Shown here: positions 38,445 through 46,579 of the stretch, piece by piece
How positions within the stretch are numbered: the stretch's first letter is position 1
Layout of the letters: each line of letters begins with the position of its first letter
DNA from: SIG673 sp045638685
GTDB lineage: Bacteria; Bacillota; Clostridia; Oscillospirales; CAG-272
Direction: 5' to 3'
Length of the DNA stretch: 46,579 nucleotides
NCBI GenBank assembly: GCA_045638685.1
Contig: JAZUBT010000032.1
Span: 1 to 46,579, forward strand
The notes under the pieces: model-generated
The model's database searches: none
Told to the model about the DNA's origin: nothing
Seen by the model: the letters and a program-made list of their open reading frames with translations, nothing else
Made by a program: the position numbers and the translations under genes

Positions 38445-40670
38445 TTATATTCCTTTAAATAAATTAAGCCGTAAGGCGTTAAATACTACCAGTACCGAGC
38501 TTACGCTCATTGCCGCGGCAGCTATCATAGGGGTAAGCAGTATCCCGAAGGCGGGGTAAAGAGCTCCCGCCGCAAGCGGTATTCCGAGGGTGTTGTAAAA
38601 GAGCGCCCAGAAAAGGTTTTGCTTTATTACACGCAACGTCTTTTTGCTGAGCAGCACCGCGTTAACCGCACCCGTAAGTGAGCCTGACGTTAAAATTATA
38701 TCGGCGGAGTCGATAGCGATGTCGGTTCCCGCGCCCATGGCTATACCGACGTCAGCCTCGGCAAGCGCGGGGGCGTCGTTTATGCCATCGCCTATCATAA
38801 CGCGCGGCCGTTCGTTGCAGCTCGCTATTTCTCTGTTTTTATCCGCGGGCAGAAGCTCTGCTCGGTATTCGTTAACAAGAGTTTTTTCAGCTATGTGCGC
38901 CGCTGTTTCCTTTCTGTCGCCCGTAAGCATAACGGTCTTTATGCCCATTTTTGAAAGCTTACCGACAGCCGAGGCGCTGCTCTTACGTATTTTGTCCGAC
39001 ATCATTATAGCGCCGAGGTATTCTCCTCCGTAAGAGACGTATAGGGGAATCTGCCAGTCCTTTCCCGAGGGCAATTCGGACGGAATGGGGATATTGTTTA
39101 ATTTAAGGAGCCGCTTGTTACCGACGGTTAATTTTTTGCCTTCAATCTCGGCGCTTATTCCACCGCCCTCGGTTAAGGAAAAGCTTTCTGTGGGCAGGAG
39201 ACTAAGACCCGATTCCTCCGCTTTTTTTAGTATGCCAACGGCAAGTGGGTGTCCCGAAAGCGCCTCCGCAGAGGCGGCAAGGAGAAATAGGCGGCATTCT
39301 TCTGTGTTTCCGTAGGGAATAAGCTCATCGACACTTGCTACCCCCTCGGTAAGAGTTCCCGTTTTATCAAGAAAGACGGTTTTTGCTTTTCCTACCGTTT
39401 CGAGAGAGCGGGCGTTTTTTATCAGTACACCAAGCTCCGCGCCCTTTCCTGACGCCACCGTAACCGCGACCGGTGTTGCAAGTCCGAGTGCGCAGGGGCA
39501 GGAGATTACCAGAACGCTTATAGCGCAGTTAAAGGCAAAGGAGAAAGAGCTTCCGCTTATAATCCAAGCGAAAAAGGTTATAAAAAATATACCTATGACG
39601 GCAGGAACGAACACCCCGCTTACCTTATCGGCAAGTCTTGCTATCGGAGCCTTACTTGCCGAGGCATCGCCTACAAGCCGTATTATCTCTGAAAGGAGAC
39701 TTTCATTTTCCGTTTTGGTAACCTTCATTTCAAAGTATCCGTGGGCAGATACCGTTCCGCCTATAACCGTATCGTTTTCCGAAAGCTCGGCGGGAAGACT
39801 CTCTCCCGTAATGGCTGAAACGTCAACCGAGGCGCTTCCTTTAATAATAACCCCGTCGGCAGGTACGGTTTCTCCGCTTTTTACCGCTAAAACATCACCG
39901 ACGCTTAAAAGAGATACATCGACCGTTTCCTCGCCGTTTTCCGTTATACGGGTGGCGGTTTTAGGGCGGAGTGAGATAAGTCTTTCGATCCTTGACGTCG
40001 TTTTACCCTTTGCGAATGCTTCAAGTGTTTTGCCGAGAAGCACAAGGGTTAAAATCATAGCAGCCGACTCAAAATAAAGCGTTTCGGCATAAGCGTTAAG
40101 GGCGGAGACGTCGTTGTTTACAGACGCAACCGTTGCGGCGATAAAAACGTAAATTCCGTAGAAAAACGCCGCGCCCGATCCTATCGCGATAAGCGACTCC
40201 ATATTTGGGGTTCGGTGAAGGAGCGCATAAAATCCGCCTATAAAATATTTTCTGTTTAAAATTATAACGGGAAGTGTGAGAATAAGCTGAGTAAGAATAA
40301 ACAAAACGGCATTGCCGTGCGGCGAAACGGCGTGCGGCAGCGGAGCACCGAGCATATGTCCCATAGAAACGTACATAAGAGCGAGAGTGAACGCCACGGA
40401 AAGGATAAGCCGCTTTTTCAGAAGCTCTTTCTGTTTATCCGCTGATACGGTGGCTGTGTCATCGGCAAGAGAAGCCTTATATCCCGCTTTTTTAACCGCT
40501 TTTATGATTTCTTTTTCGTCGGTTTTGGTTTCGTCGAAGGTAACGAGCATAGACGAGGTCAAAAGACTTACGTTACATTCGGTAACGCCTGAAAGCTTTT
40601 TCGTTGCCTTTTCAACGTGTGAAACACAGGCGGCGCACATCATTCCGCTTACTGAAAATTTTTGTTCCAT
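38445..40670 (-). CDS. copA: Copper-translocating P1B-type ATPase
   Basis: 741 residues. One N-terminal HMA domain has GMMCAAC (C12, C15). Membrane helices follow. The actuator TGES motif is in SAITGESLP, the transmembrane metal site is CPC (VISCPCALGLATPVAV), the phosphorylation site is DKTGT, the HP motif is in SGHPLAV and the hinge is GDGINDAPALAEADVGIAMG. The CPC plus downstream pattern fits Cu(I) export from the cytoplasm. It is first in the copA-copZ transcript. No CsoR or CopY gene is visible in this window. Confidence 0.94.
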   Translation of the reverse strand: MEQKFSVSGMMCAACVSHVEKATKKLSGVTECNVSLLTSSMLVTFDETKTDEKEIIKAVKKAGYKASLADDTATVSADKQKELLKKRLILSVAFTLALMYVSMGHMLGAPLPHAVSPHGNAVLFILTQLILTLPVIILNRKYFIGGFYALLHRTPNMESLIAIGSGAAFFYGIYVFIAATVASVNNDVSALNAYAETLYFESAAMILTLVLLGKTLEAFAKGKTTSRIERLISLRPKTATRITENGEETVDVSLLSVGDVLAVKSGETVPADGVIIKGSASVDVSAITGESLPAELSENDTVIGGTVSAHGYFEMKVTKTENESLLSEIIRLVGDASASKAPIARLADKVSGVFVPAVIGIFFITFFAWIISGSSFSFAFNCAISVLVISCPCALGLATPVAVTVASGKGAELGVLIKNARSLETVGKAKTVFLDKTGTLTEGVASVDELIPYGNTEECRLFLLAASAEALSGHPLAVGILKKAEESGLSLLPTESFSLTEGGGISAEIEGKKLTVGNKRLLKLNNIPIPSELPSGKDWQIPLYVSYGGEYLGAIMMSDKIRKSSASAVGKLSKMGIKTVMLTGDRKETAAHIAEKTLVNEYRAELLPADKNREIASCNERPRVMIGDGINDAPALAEADVGIAMGAGTDIAIDSADIILTSGSLTGAVNAVLLSKKTLRVIKQNLFWALFYNTLGIPLAAGALYPAFGILLTPMIAAAAMSVSSVLVVFNALRLNLFKGI

Positions 40671-40732
40671 TTTTATCGTACTCTTTATATTTTTATATTT
40701 AAATCGGTTGTCTTAATGGGTATTTTCGCCAT

Positions 40733-40753
40733 ACGGTAAATAAAATATACCGT
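40733..40753. promoter_or_regulatory. Dyad upstream of copA
   Basis: ACGGTA, 9 bases, TACCGT, about 63 bases before the copA start. It could be a repressor operator. It does not match the CopY-type TACAnnTGTA box. Confidence 0.35.
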
Positions 40754-40770
40754 GATAATGCGTAAGCCCT

Positions 40771-42423
40771 TTACTTTTTGAAAGTTCCGAGCGCAAGGAG
40801 TGGCGGCATACGAGTTCTTTCGCAGCGGCGAAAGTCCTCGCGGCAATATTCCGCGAATCTTTCACGCTCTGCGGAGTCCTCGATATATTTCAGTCCCGTA
40901 GCGTAAACCTTTTCGTATATTGCCGCCTGAGAGTATGCCGCCGGATTTCCTTCGAGCGACTGCGATAGCGATGAGAAAAAGTCGAATGGGGTTACGTAGG
41001 CTTCGGTAAACGGCGTTGGTGTGTGGTCGGTTGGAGTAACGCAGATATTAGAAAAAGCGGAATTTGAGGCGCGGTCGGTTTGGGGAATGCAGACGTTGGC
41101 AAATGCGGGGGACGGGGTGCGGTTAAACGGGGTAACGGGGGCGCTGTCGTTCGGTGTGTCGCACCCTGTTTTACCGTTTTCCTCTCCAAGCAAAAAGCTA
41201 AGGGATAGGGCAAACCTTCCGCTATTAGCCACGCGGTCAACCGTGTGAGCAATACCTTTTAAAAGGTAGATTTCATCAAAGGAAAGAGTGCTTGTACAAA
41301 GCACCTCGTATGGCGGCTCGCTGCGGTGTTTTATACCGTATTTTTCCGCATTCTCCGCGATTTTTGTGCCGGACAGAAGCTTTAAAAAGCCTATTTGAAG
41401 CTCGTCTGAAAGGTGATATACCTCGTTTACCGAGCGTTTTATGCTGTCAAGACTGTCAAGAGGAAGACCGCAGATTAAATCAACGTGTACCGGTACGGTT
41501 TTTATAGCCTTAAGCCTTCTTAGATTCAAAAGCTCTTTTTTTATGTTTCCACCGCGCCCGCATTCGGCTAAAACGGAGACGTCGGTGCTTTGAATACCCG
41601 CTTCGAGCTGAAATTTTCCTTTGGGCGCGAGCGATAAAATTTCAAGCGCCTCATCGTCGATTATCGACGGCTGAATCTCAAAATGGTAGCGGCAGGTGTA
41701 TTTTTCGTCAAGAAGACCTCGCCAGATTTTTTTGGCGCGGGCAAGGTCATAGTTAAAGGTTCTGTCAACGAGCTTTACGGTTCGTCCACCGTTCTTGTTA
41801 AGCTTTTCAAATTCAAGGAGATCGTCAAGTGTTGCTTCAGCACTTTTGGCTCTCACCGAGCAGTCGCCTCCCGAAAGACAGTAGCCGCAGGAAAACGGAC
41901 AGCCGCGCGAGGATTCGTAATATACAAGCTTGCCTGCCGGAAGGTCCTCGGGGGTGCCGTAGTCAAGAAAATAGTGTGGGGCGCGAGATAGAAAAAGGCT
42001 ATCGGGTGCGCCGTGGATTTTTTTAGGGAGCTTCGGGTAGGTAGAAAGGAGTTTTTTGATACCCTCCTCCCCTTCTCCTATGATAATGCTGTCAATAAAC
42101 GGGTGGTTTTTTAGCACCTCGTCTGCCTTGTAGCTGACCTCGGGACCTCCGAAAAATATTTTACAGTCAGGGCGCAGCTTTTTAAGGCTTTCGGCGACGC
42201 TTAAGGTTTCGGTTATATTCCAGATATACGCCGAAAACCCATACACGGGTGCGTTTTCGCTGTATAGAGCGTGCAGAACGGCATCTCTTTTGTCTTTTAG
42301 CGAAAACTCTAAAAGGGATACCTCGGGTGGCGTTTCAAGGTCGCGCACGGCGCTTCGGAGAGCCCGAATCGCGAGGTTTGTATGGTAATGCGAAGCGTTA
42401 TACGAAAAAAGAACGAGCTTCAA
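40771..42423 (-). CDS. Cobalamin-binding-domain radical SAM protein (DUF4080-like)
   Basis: 550 residues from a TTG start at 42423, chosen because AAGGCGGTGA lies 4-5 bases upstream and the product then begins MKLVLFSYNASHYHTNLAIR, the usual start of this group. Residues ~1-130 are a B12-binding-like Rossmann domain (FGGPEVSY, GEGEEGI). The radical SAM core follows with CxxxCxxC at C175, C179, C182. A DUF4080-like C-terminal domain follows (YEVLCTSTLSFDEIYLLKGI). Residues ~421-481 hold a low-complexity insert of 16-residue repeats. The substrate is unknown. It is transcribed from its own promoter. Confidence 0.85.
   Translation of the reverse strand: MKLVLFSYNASHYHTNLAIRALRSAVRDLETPPEVSLLEFSLKDKRDAVLHALYSENAPVYGFSAYIWNITETLSVAESLKKLRPDCKIFFGGPEVSYKADEVLKNHPFIDSIIIGEGEEGIKKLLSTYPKLPKKIHGAPDSLFLSRAPHYFLDYGTPEDLPAGKLVYYESSRGCPFSCGYCLSGGDCSVRAKSAEATLDDLLEFEKLNKNGGRTVKLVDRTFNYDLARAKKIWRGLLDEKYTCRYHFEIQPSIIDDEALEILSLAPKGKFQLEAGIQSTDVSVLAECGRGGNIKKELLNLRRLKAIKTVPVHVDLICGLPLDSLDSIKRSVNEVYHLSDELQIGFLKLLSGTKIAENAEKYGIKHRSEPPYEVLCTSTLSFDEIYLLKGIAHTVDRVANSGRFALSLSFLLGEENGKTGCDTPNDSAPVTPFNRTPSPAFANVCIPQTDRASNSAFSNICVTPTDHTPTPFTEAYVTPFDFFSSLSQSLEGNPAAYSQAAIYEKVYATGLKYIEDSAERERFAEYCREDFRRCERTRMPPLLALGTFKK
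40980..41160 (-). repeat. In-frame tandem repeat inside the radical SAM gene
   Basis: Three to four copies with a ~45-49-bp step, beginning near 40988, 41033, 41082 and 41130 on the plus strand. In protein they read VTPFNRTPSPAFANVC, IPQTDRASNSAFSNIC, VTPTDHTPTPFTEAY and VTPFD, a 16-residue unit. The repeat lies between the radical SAM core and the end of the C-terminal domain and keeps the frame. Confidence 0.8.
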
Positions 42424-42516
42424 AAAATCACCGCCTTGCATACTGAAATAAAACACGTGGTTTGCCCAAGTCTTTCGGAACGCTGTTGCTTACCGATTTG
42501 TCTCGGATACGGTTTT

Positions 42517-42545
42517 ATTATAGCATTTTCGGCGTTTTTTGTCAA
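42517..42545 (-). promoter_or_regulatory. Perfect sigma-A promoter for the radical SAM gene
   Basis: On the minus strand: TTGACA, 17 bases, TATAAT, about 95 bases before the TTG start. The rest of the gap to 42679 is AT-rich with no further feature I can support. Confidence 0.87.
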
Positions 42546-42679
42546 GTAAATGAAAAAAGTAATGTATTAAGTAACGTTTATTAACAAATAACTGCATATT
42601 TCAGGTAAATTTAAAAAAACAGCAGTCAAAATTCCCTTTTTTAAGACCTTTACCGTCAAATGGTTGTGGAATTTACACA

Positions 42680-42708
42680 TTGACATTATGCTTAAAATGT
42701 AGTATAAT
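42680..42708 (+). promoter_or_regulatory. Perfect sigma-A promoter for the PurL-like gene
   Basis: TTGACA, 17 bases, TATAAT. The leader to the ATG at 42843 is about 128 bases and contains no purine riboswitch consensus that I can recognise. Confidence 0.88.
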
Positions 42709-42842
42709 TAAATAGACTATATATAAAATACACGCGTTACGCGTTTTACATATAATACTTTAAAAGAGGCGCGCATTCAGTGAATATAACTGAGCGAAAA
42801 AGCCGGATTTAAAGAATAAACGAAATTTTAGGAGTAAGCTTG

Positions 42843-45800
42843 ATGTTACATCGAATTTACACGGAAATAAATAACAGCGGAAGCTTTGTGTACGACCTCG
42901 TTGCTGACAAGATATTTCTGAAAACGTCGTTAAAAATAAGACCGACGAAAATAAGAAAGGTCATAGAGATAAGCGGAGATGTCAGCCGCGACGTTTTAAA
43001 CGTCTTAAAGCAGACGGTTGCCTCGGAAAACGGCGAGAAGGTAAGTCTTGAAAAGGATAAAAAGCCTACCGCGGGCAGCGCCGTCCTCATTATGCAAAAG
43101 TACGGCAGAACCGACCGCAAAAGCGAGGAAATTACCGATATTATAAGGCTTTTTGCGGAGGATACGGATATTAAGGTTACCGTTGGCTCGGAAATCACCT
43201 TCCCCGAGGACGTGTCCGAGGAAAAGGCAGAGGAAATCTGTCGCCTGCTCATAAATCCGCATACGCATACCGTTAAATCGGGAAGCGAAAGCTACGAAAA
43301 GCTGTCAGACCTGCCCGAGCATACCGATTTTGTAAGCGGATTTAATATGGCGAAATATACCGAGCTTGAAAAGCTGAAAAAGAAATATCGCCTCGAAATG
43401 GATATGGAGGATATGGTTCGCGTTCAGAACTATTTTCTTTCCGAAAGCCGAGAGCCTACCCTTACCGAGCTTCGTATAGCAGATAGCTTCTTTTCCGAGA
43501 GCTTTCGACATACAACCCTTAAAACCGTCCTTTCGCAGGTTGACTGCGAGGACGAGGCGACTAAAATCGCGTGGGAGCATTACAGAGCGCTCCGCGAGGA
43601 CGCAGACGCATCTCTTTCCGACATAGCGACGTCGGCAAACGAGTTCATTGAGTCTAAGGAGATTAAAAAGGCTACCGAAAAGTTAAACGGCATCAAAATT
43701 GACGGCGAGTGCGACGGCAAAAAGCTTCTTATGCTTGTTAAAAACGAGAACTGTAACCGTTCGGTAATGGTTTCACCCTATGACGGAGCGGCAAACTGTC
43801 TCGGCGGAAGCGTAAGAGATCTTCTTTGCGCGTTTGGATATACCTTTGAGTCCTGCCGTTTGTACGGCTACTCAAACACCGAGGAAAACGTTGACAGGGC
43901 GGCAGAAGCGGCCCGCGGCTACGCCGATTATGCCAGAGGGCTCGGTGTTCCCTGCTCGGAAAACGCCGAGGCGGTAAGCGAGGAATACGACGGAAGGCAG
44001 TTTGAGTTTTGTGTGGCGCTTGCGCTTGCCGACTCCGATAAGACGGCAGCTCTTTTAAAGAAAAGCTCGAAGGACGGAGACGTTATATTTCTGCTCGGCG
44101 GTAAAACCGGACGGGACGGAAGCGCGCTTATGACCGCTTTTGAGGACGGCACCGACGGAGACACGGAGCTTGTCGGAGAGTACGTACCCGTTGGTAAATC
44201 GGGAGTTCTTGCGGCTATGCAGAGGCTGTTTAACGACGATAAGTTTGCAAAATACTGTAACGCGATAAACGACGTCGGCAGCGGCGGAATAATCTGCGCT
44301 ATAAGCGAGATAGCCTCAGGCGCAACGATAAACTGCGACGCCGTACCGCTTAAATACGGAAATTTAAACACCGACGAGATACTGCTTAGCGAATCTCAGG
44401 AGAGAATGGTTGTTGCCGTGTCTCCCGAAAACGCGGATAAGCTTTCCGCTCTTTGCGACGCATACAATGTACTTAGCGCGCGTATTGCGGTTGTAAACGA
44501 CAGCGAGCGGTTTACTATAATAGACAAAAACACTAACCGTACAGCCTCTTTCACTCACGGATTTCTGATGTCCGAGGGGTATGAAAACAGGCTTGGCGTG
44601 GTAATAGAGCCTCAAAAGGGGCTTCCCGAATCCGAAATGCTTAGGGTAGCAAGGGAGCCTGTTGACAAGATTAAAAAGACACTCAAAAATCTTTTCGCTC
44701 ATTCAAAAAAGAACTTTATAGGAGCAATGGAGCTTGTGGAAGCTCTTATTGACGAAAAAACGCCGAAGGTCAGCGACTTTATCGACGAGACGTACGGTGG
44801 AGGAGCAGTATATCCGAGAAGAGAAAAAAGGCGCCCCGAGGTATCTCTCAGAGAGCTTAGCTATAAAGGAAAACGCGTTACCAAAAACGGTAGAAATCTT
44901 TGCAGCGTAATAGGATCGGGGGTAACCTCCGGAATAAGCGCGCTTTCTCCGTATAAGAGCGCATACCTTTCGGTAACGGAGGCGGTTATGAAGCTTGTTG
45001 TTTCCGGATACGGAGACAGGGAGCGTTATATCGCTATACAGGAATATTTCCCGAAGCACGAAAAAAGCAGTAAGCGTCTCGGTATCGCCGTTTCGTCAAT
45101 GCTCGGAATTTTCGAGGCGCAGATGAGCCTCAAAACTCCGTCGATAGGCGGTAGAGGCTACGTTGCCAAAAGCCACCCGAACAACCCTGACCGCTCTACG
45201 GTTGCCGTTCTTGCGGTTTCGGTAGGTGAAAAGGAAGCCGCTATAACGAGAGACCTTAAAAAAGCGGGCAGCACGCTCGTTCTTATAAAGCCGGAAATCG
45301 AGCATATAAGTCAGCTTCCCTCGTCCGAGAGTCAGAATAAGGTTATAGAAGCGGTAAACGGTCTTGTCGCGGAAAAGAGCGTTCTTTCGGCATCTGTCGT
45401 AAATGCTGACTGTGTTGCGGCGGAAATGATAGAAATGTGTCGCGCGTCGGGTAAGGGTGTGGATATTGAAAAGGACACTCAGCTTGAGACGCTGTTCGAT
45501 TACTTCTACGGTGCGGCGCTGCTTGAGATTGCCGAGGGCACCGAGCTGCCGAAAAACGTCATCGTAATAGGAAGCGTAACAGACACCCCTGCCATAACGT
45601 ATCTTGACGACGTCTATACTGTAAGCGAGGACAAAAAAGAGACTGAGGGTAAGGTTAAAAGCGACGAGGACGACTTCGTTTTTCTTAAAACCCATACGTT
45701 AAAATACGGTGTTACAAAGCCGGTAAACGAGGGGGAGGTACGCGTACTTATACCCGTAACTCATTACAGCATTCCCGCGATTGACGTAAAGCGCGCGTTT

Positions 45801-46433
45801 GAAGCGGAGGGGGCGGTGGCAGACGTTCTTGCCGTTGGAAAGGATACCGCTCTCCGTTTTGCCGAGGAGCTTAAGAAAACCGATATTCTTTATATACCGG
45901 ACGGCTCGGTTTCCTCTGCGTTTACCGCCACGGTGCTTTTGATGCCAAGCGTTCTTTCGGAGCTTAAGGCGCTGAAAAAGAGAGGCGGACTTATCTACGG
46001 AAGCGGAAACAGCTTTGACGCGCTTATAAAGAGCGGACTTATAGAGCTTGACGGTAAGAAAATAGGCTTTTCGGACAACGGTCAGACTCCCATAGCTTAC
46101 GAATTCGCGAAAATAAAGGCGGTTTCAACTCTGTCTCCGTTTATGAAATGCGCGGAGCCGACGGCTGTGTTTGACACCGTAGTTGTCGGAAAGAAGCTTT
46201 GTCTTACAGCCGACCCCGACTACGTAAGAGAGCTTGCAAGGGACGGAAGAATTCTGACACAGTTTGAGGTCGATACACTTTACGGAACTGCGAGAATAGA
46301 CGCGCTTTGCTCGAAGGATGGACGCGTTATGGGGCAGATAAGCCACCCGGAAAGAATAGGACGGGGGCTTTCGGACAGAGGATACGCGGCTCTGCCGTTT
46401 ATTAAATCGGCTGTCGGATATTTCAAAAAATAA
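42843..46433 (+). CDS. PurL-like protein (FGAM synthase fold) with lost catalytic motifs
   Basis: 1196 residues from ATG 42843 (AGGAG 8 bases upstream), the length of single-chain Clostridia-type phosphoribosylformylglycinamidine synthase. It aligns along its whole length: REPTLTELRIADSFFSESFRHTT (201-225), GGKTGRDG (419-426), NDVGSGGIICAISEIASG (476-493), SESQERM (516-522), IQEYFPK, a C-terminal class I glutaminase domain and final SHPERIGRGL. From memory of the family, key sites are changed: WSDHCRH is FSESFRH, ETHNHP is ENCNRS (302-307), IGGKDSMSG is IGGRGYVAK (768-776), and the glutaminase ICNGFQ is SGNSFD, with Gly1055 for the catalytic Cys. It is probably not a working PurL. Confidence 0.85.
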   Translation: MLHRIYTEINNSGSFVYDLVADKIFLKTSLKIRPTKIRKVIEISGDVSRDVLNVLKQTVASENGEKVSLEKDKKPTAGSAVLIMQKYGRTDRKSEEITDIIRLFAEDTDIKVTVGSEITFPEDVSEEKAEEICRLLINPHTHTVKSGSESYEKLSDLPEHTDFVSGFNMAKYTELEKLKKKYRLEMDMEDMVRVQNYFLSESREPTLTELRIADSFFSESFRHTTLKTVLSQVDCEDEATKIAWEHYRALREDADASLSDIATSANEFIESKEIKKATEKLNGIKIDGECDGKKLLMLVKNENCNRSVMVSPYDGAANCLGGSVRDLLCAFGYTFESCRLYGYSNTEENVDRAAEAARGYADYARGLGVPCSENAEAVSEEYDGRQFEFCVALALADSDKTAALLKKSSKDGDVIFLLGGKTGRDGSALMTAFEDGTDGDTELVGEYVPVGKSGVLAAMQRLFNDDKFAKYCNAINDVGSGGIICAISEIASGATINCDAVPLKYGNLNTDEILLSESQERMVVAVSPENADKLSALCDAYNVLSARIAVVNDSERFTIIDKNTNRTASFTHGFLMSEGYENRLGVVIEPQKGLPESEMLRVAREPVDKIKKTLKNLFAHSKKNFIGAMELVEALIDEKTPKVSDFIDETYGGGAVYPRREKRRPEVSLRELSYKGKRVTKNGRNLCSVIGSGVTSGISALSPYKSAYLSVTEAVMKLVVSGYGDRERYIAIQEYFPKHEKSSKRLGIAVSSMLGIFEAQMSLKTPSIGGRGYVAKSHPNNPDRSTVAVLAVSVGEKEAAITRDLKKAGSTLVLIKPEIEHISQLPSSESQNKVIEAVNGLVAEKSVLSASVVNADCVAAEMIEMCRASGKGVDIEKDTQLETLFDYFYGAALLEIAEGTELPKNVIVIGSVTDTPAITYLDDVYTVSEDKKETEGKVKSDEDDFVFLKTHTLKYGVTKPVNEGEVRVLIPVTHYSIPAIDVKRAFEAEGAVADVLAVGKDTALRFAEELKKTDILYIPDGSVSSAFTATVLLMPSVLSELKALKKRGGLIYGSGNSFDALIKSGLIELDGKKIGFSDNGQTPIAYEFAKIKAVSTLSPFMKCAEPTAVFDTVVVGKKLCLTADPDYVRELARDGRILTQFEVDTLYGTARIDALCSKDGRVMGQISHPERIGRGLSDRGYAALPFIKSAVGYFKK

Positions 46434-46461
46434 AAGGTATCGAAACCAGAGATATTGCAAA

Positions 46462-46579
46462 ATAAAAAGACTTCCTCTTGAGCAGGAGTATATAGATAAA
46501 AACCTTGATACCCTCCTCACCGTTTCGGCAACAAGACGGTATAACGAGTTTCTTGAAAAGGAAGCGGCGGCACTGTCCG
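46462..46579 (+). CDS. Possible start of a further gene, truncated by the window
   Basis: From about 46462 to the end the frame is open and reads like protein (RLPLEQEYIDKNLDTLLTV, then SATRRYNEFLEKEAAALS), with codon use like neighbouring genes. No ATG, GTG or TTG in this frame with a ribosome binding site is visible, so the true start is uncertain, and the frame is also open into the end of the PurL-like gene. No family is recognised. Confidence 0.3.
   Translation, partial: MKRLPLEQEYIDKNLDTLLTVSATRRYNEFLEKEAAALS

Overview
The window reads as a chromosome segment from a low-to-mid GC Gram-positive bacterium of the class Clostridia, probably an uncultured gut lineage. The evidence is the Firmicutes-type order of the spc/alpha ribosomal operon, zinc-binding forms of S14, S4, L36 and adenylate kinase, strong AGGAGG-type ribosome binding sites, consensus sigma-A promoters, lysine and preQ1-I riboswitches, and a MetA with the acetyl-CoA-type glutamate. 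I cannot name the genus from sequence alone.

Positions 1-9330 hold the 3' part of the spc operon and all of the alpha operon: rplE (partial), rpsN, rpsH, rplF, rplR, rpsE, rpmD, rplO, secY, adk, map, infA, rpmJ, rpsM, rpsK, rpsD, rpoA, rplQ. It ends at a strong terminator. infA appears to start at a CTG codon.

From 9.4 to 17.9 kb are accessory genes: a type II pantothenate kinase, a HAD phosphatase, a 37-residue Cys-rich peptide, a methyltransferase, an ABC-2 permease and two adjacent MutS-like ATPases. Degenerate short tandem repeats fill several gaps here. From 17.9 to 25.1 kb lie dapA-dapB under a lysine riboswitch, queA, radC, a membrane protein, and a preQ1-I-controlled unit (VUT-family queuosine-precursor transporter plus an SDR). 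queA and the preQ1 unit together make a queuosine theme.

From 25 to 30.4 kb are mscS, a PhoPR-like two-component pair, and a divergent Na/Pi cotransporter gene. Pho-box-like repeats lie between them, and the cotransporter frame is cut by one in-frame TAA. Around 30.5-30.8 kb is a tRNA-Ile2(CAU) whose 3' end and downstream flank are duplicated. Next come an SGNH-hydrolase lipoprotein, a membrane protein, metA with a structured leader, and a class A PBP. They are followed by a 56-residue Cys-rich peptide behind an unrecognised structured leader, then ppa, copA-copZ, and a cobalamin-binding radical SAM protein with in-frame repeats.

The last 3.6 kb encode a full-length PurL-like protein of 1196 residues. 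It keeps the family scaffold but appears to have lost most catalytic signatures in both the synthetase and glutaminase parts. This PurL-like protein and the 37.2-37.4 kb leader with its Cys-rich peptide are the best candidates for undescribed biology.
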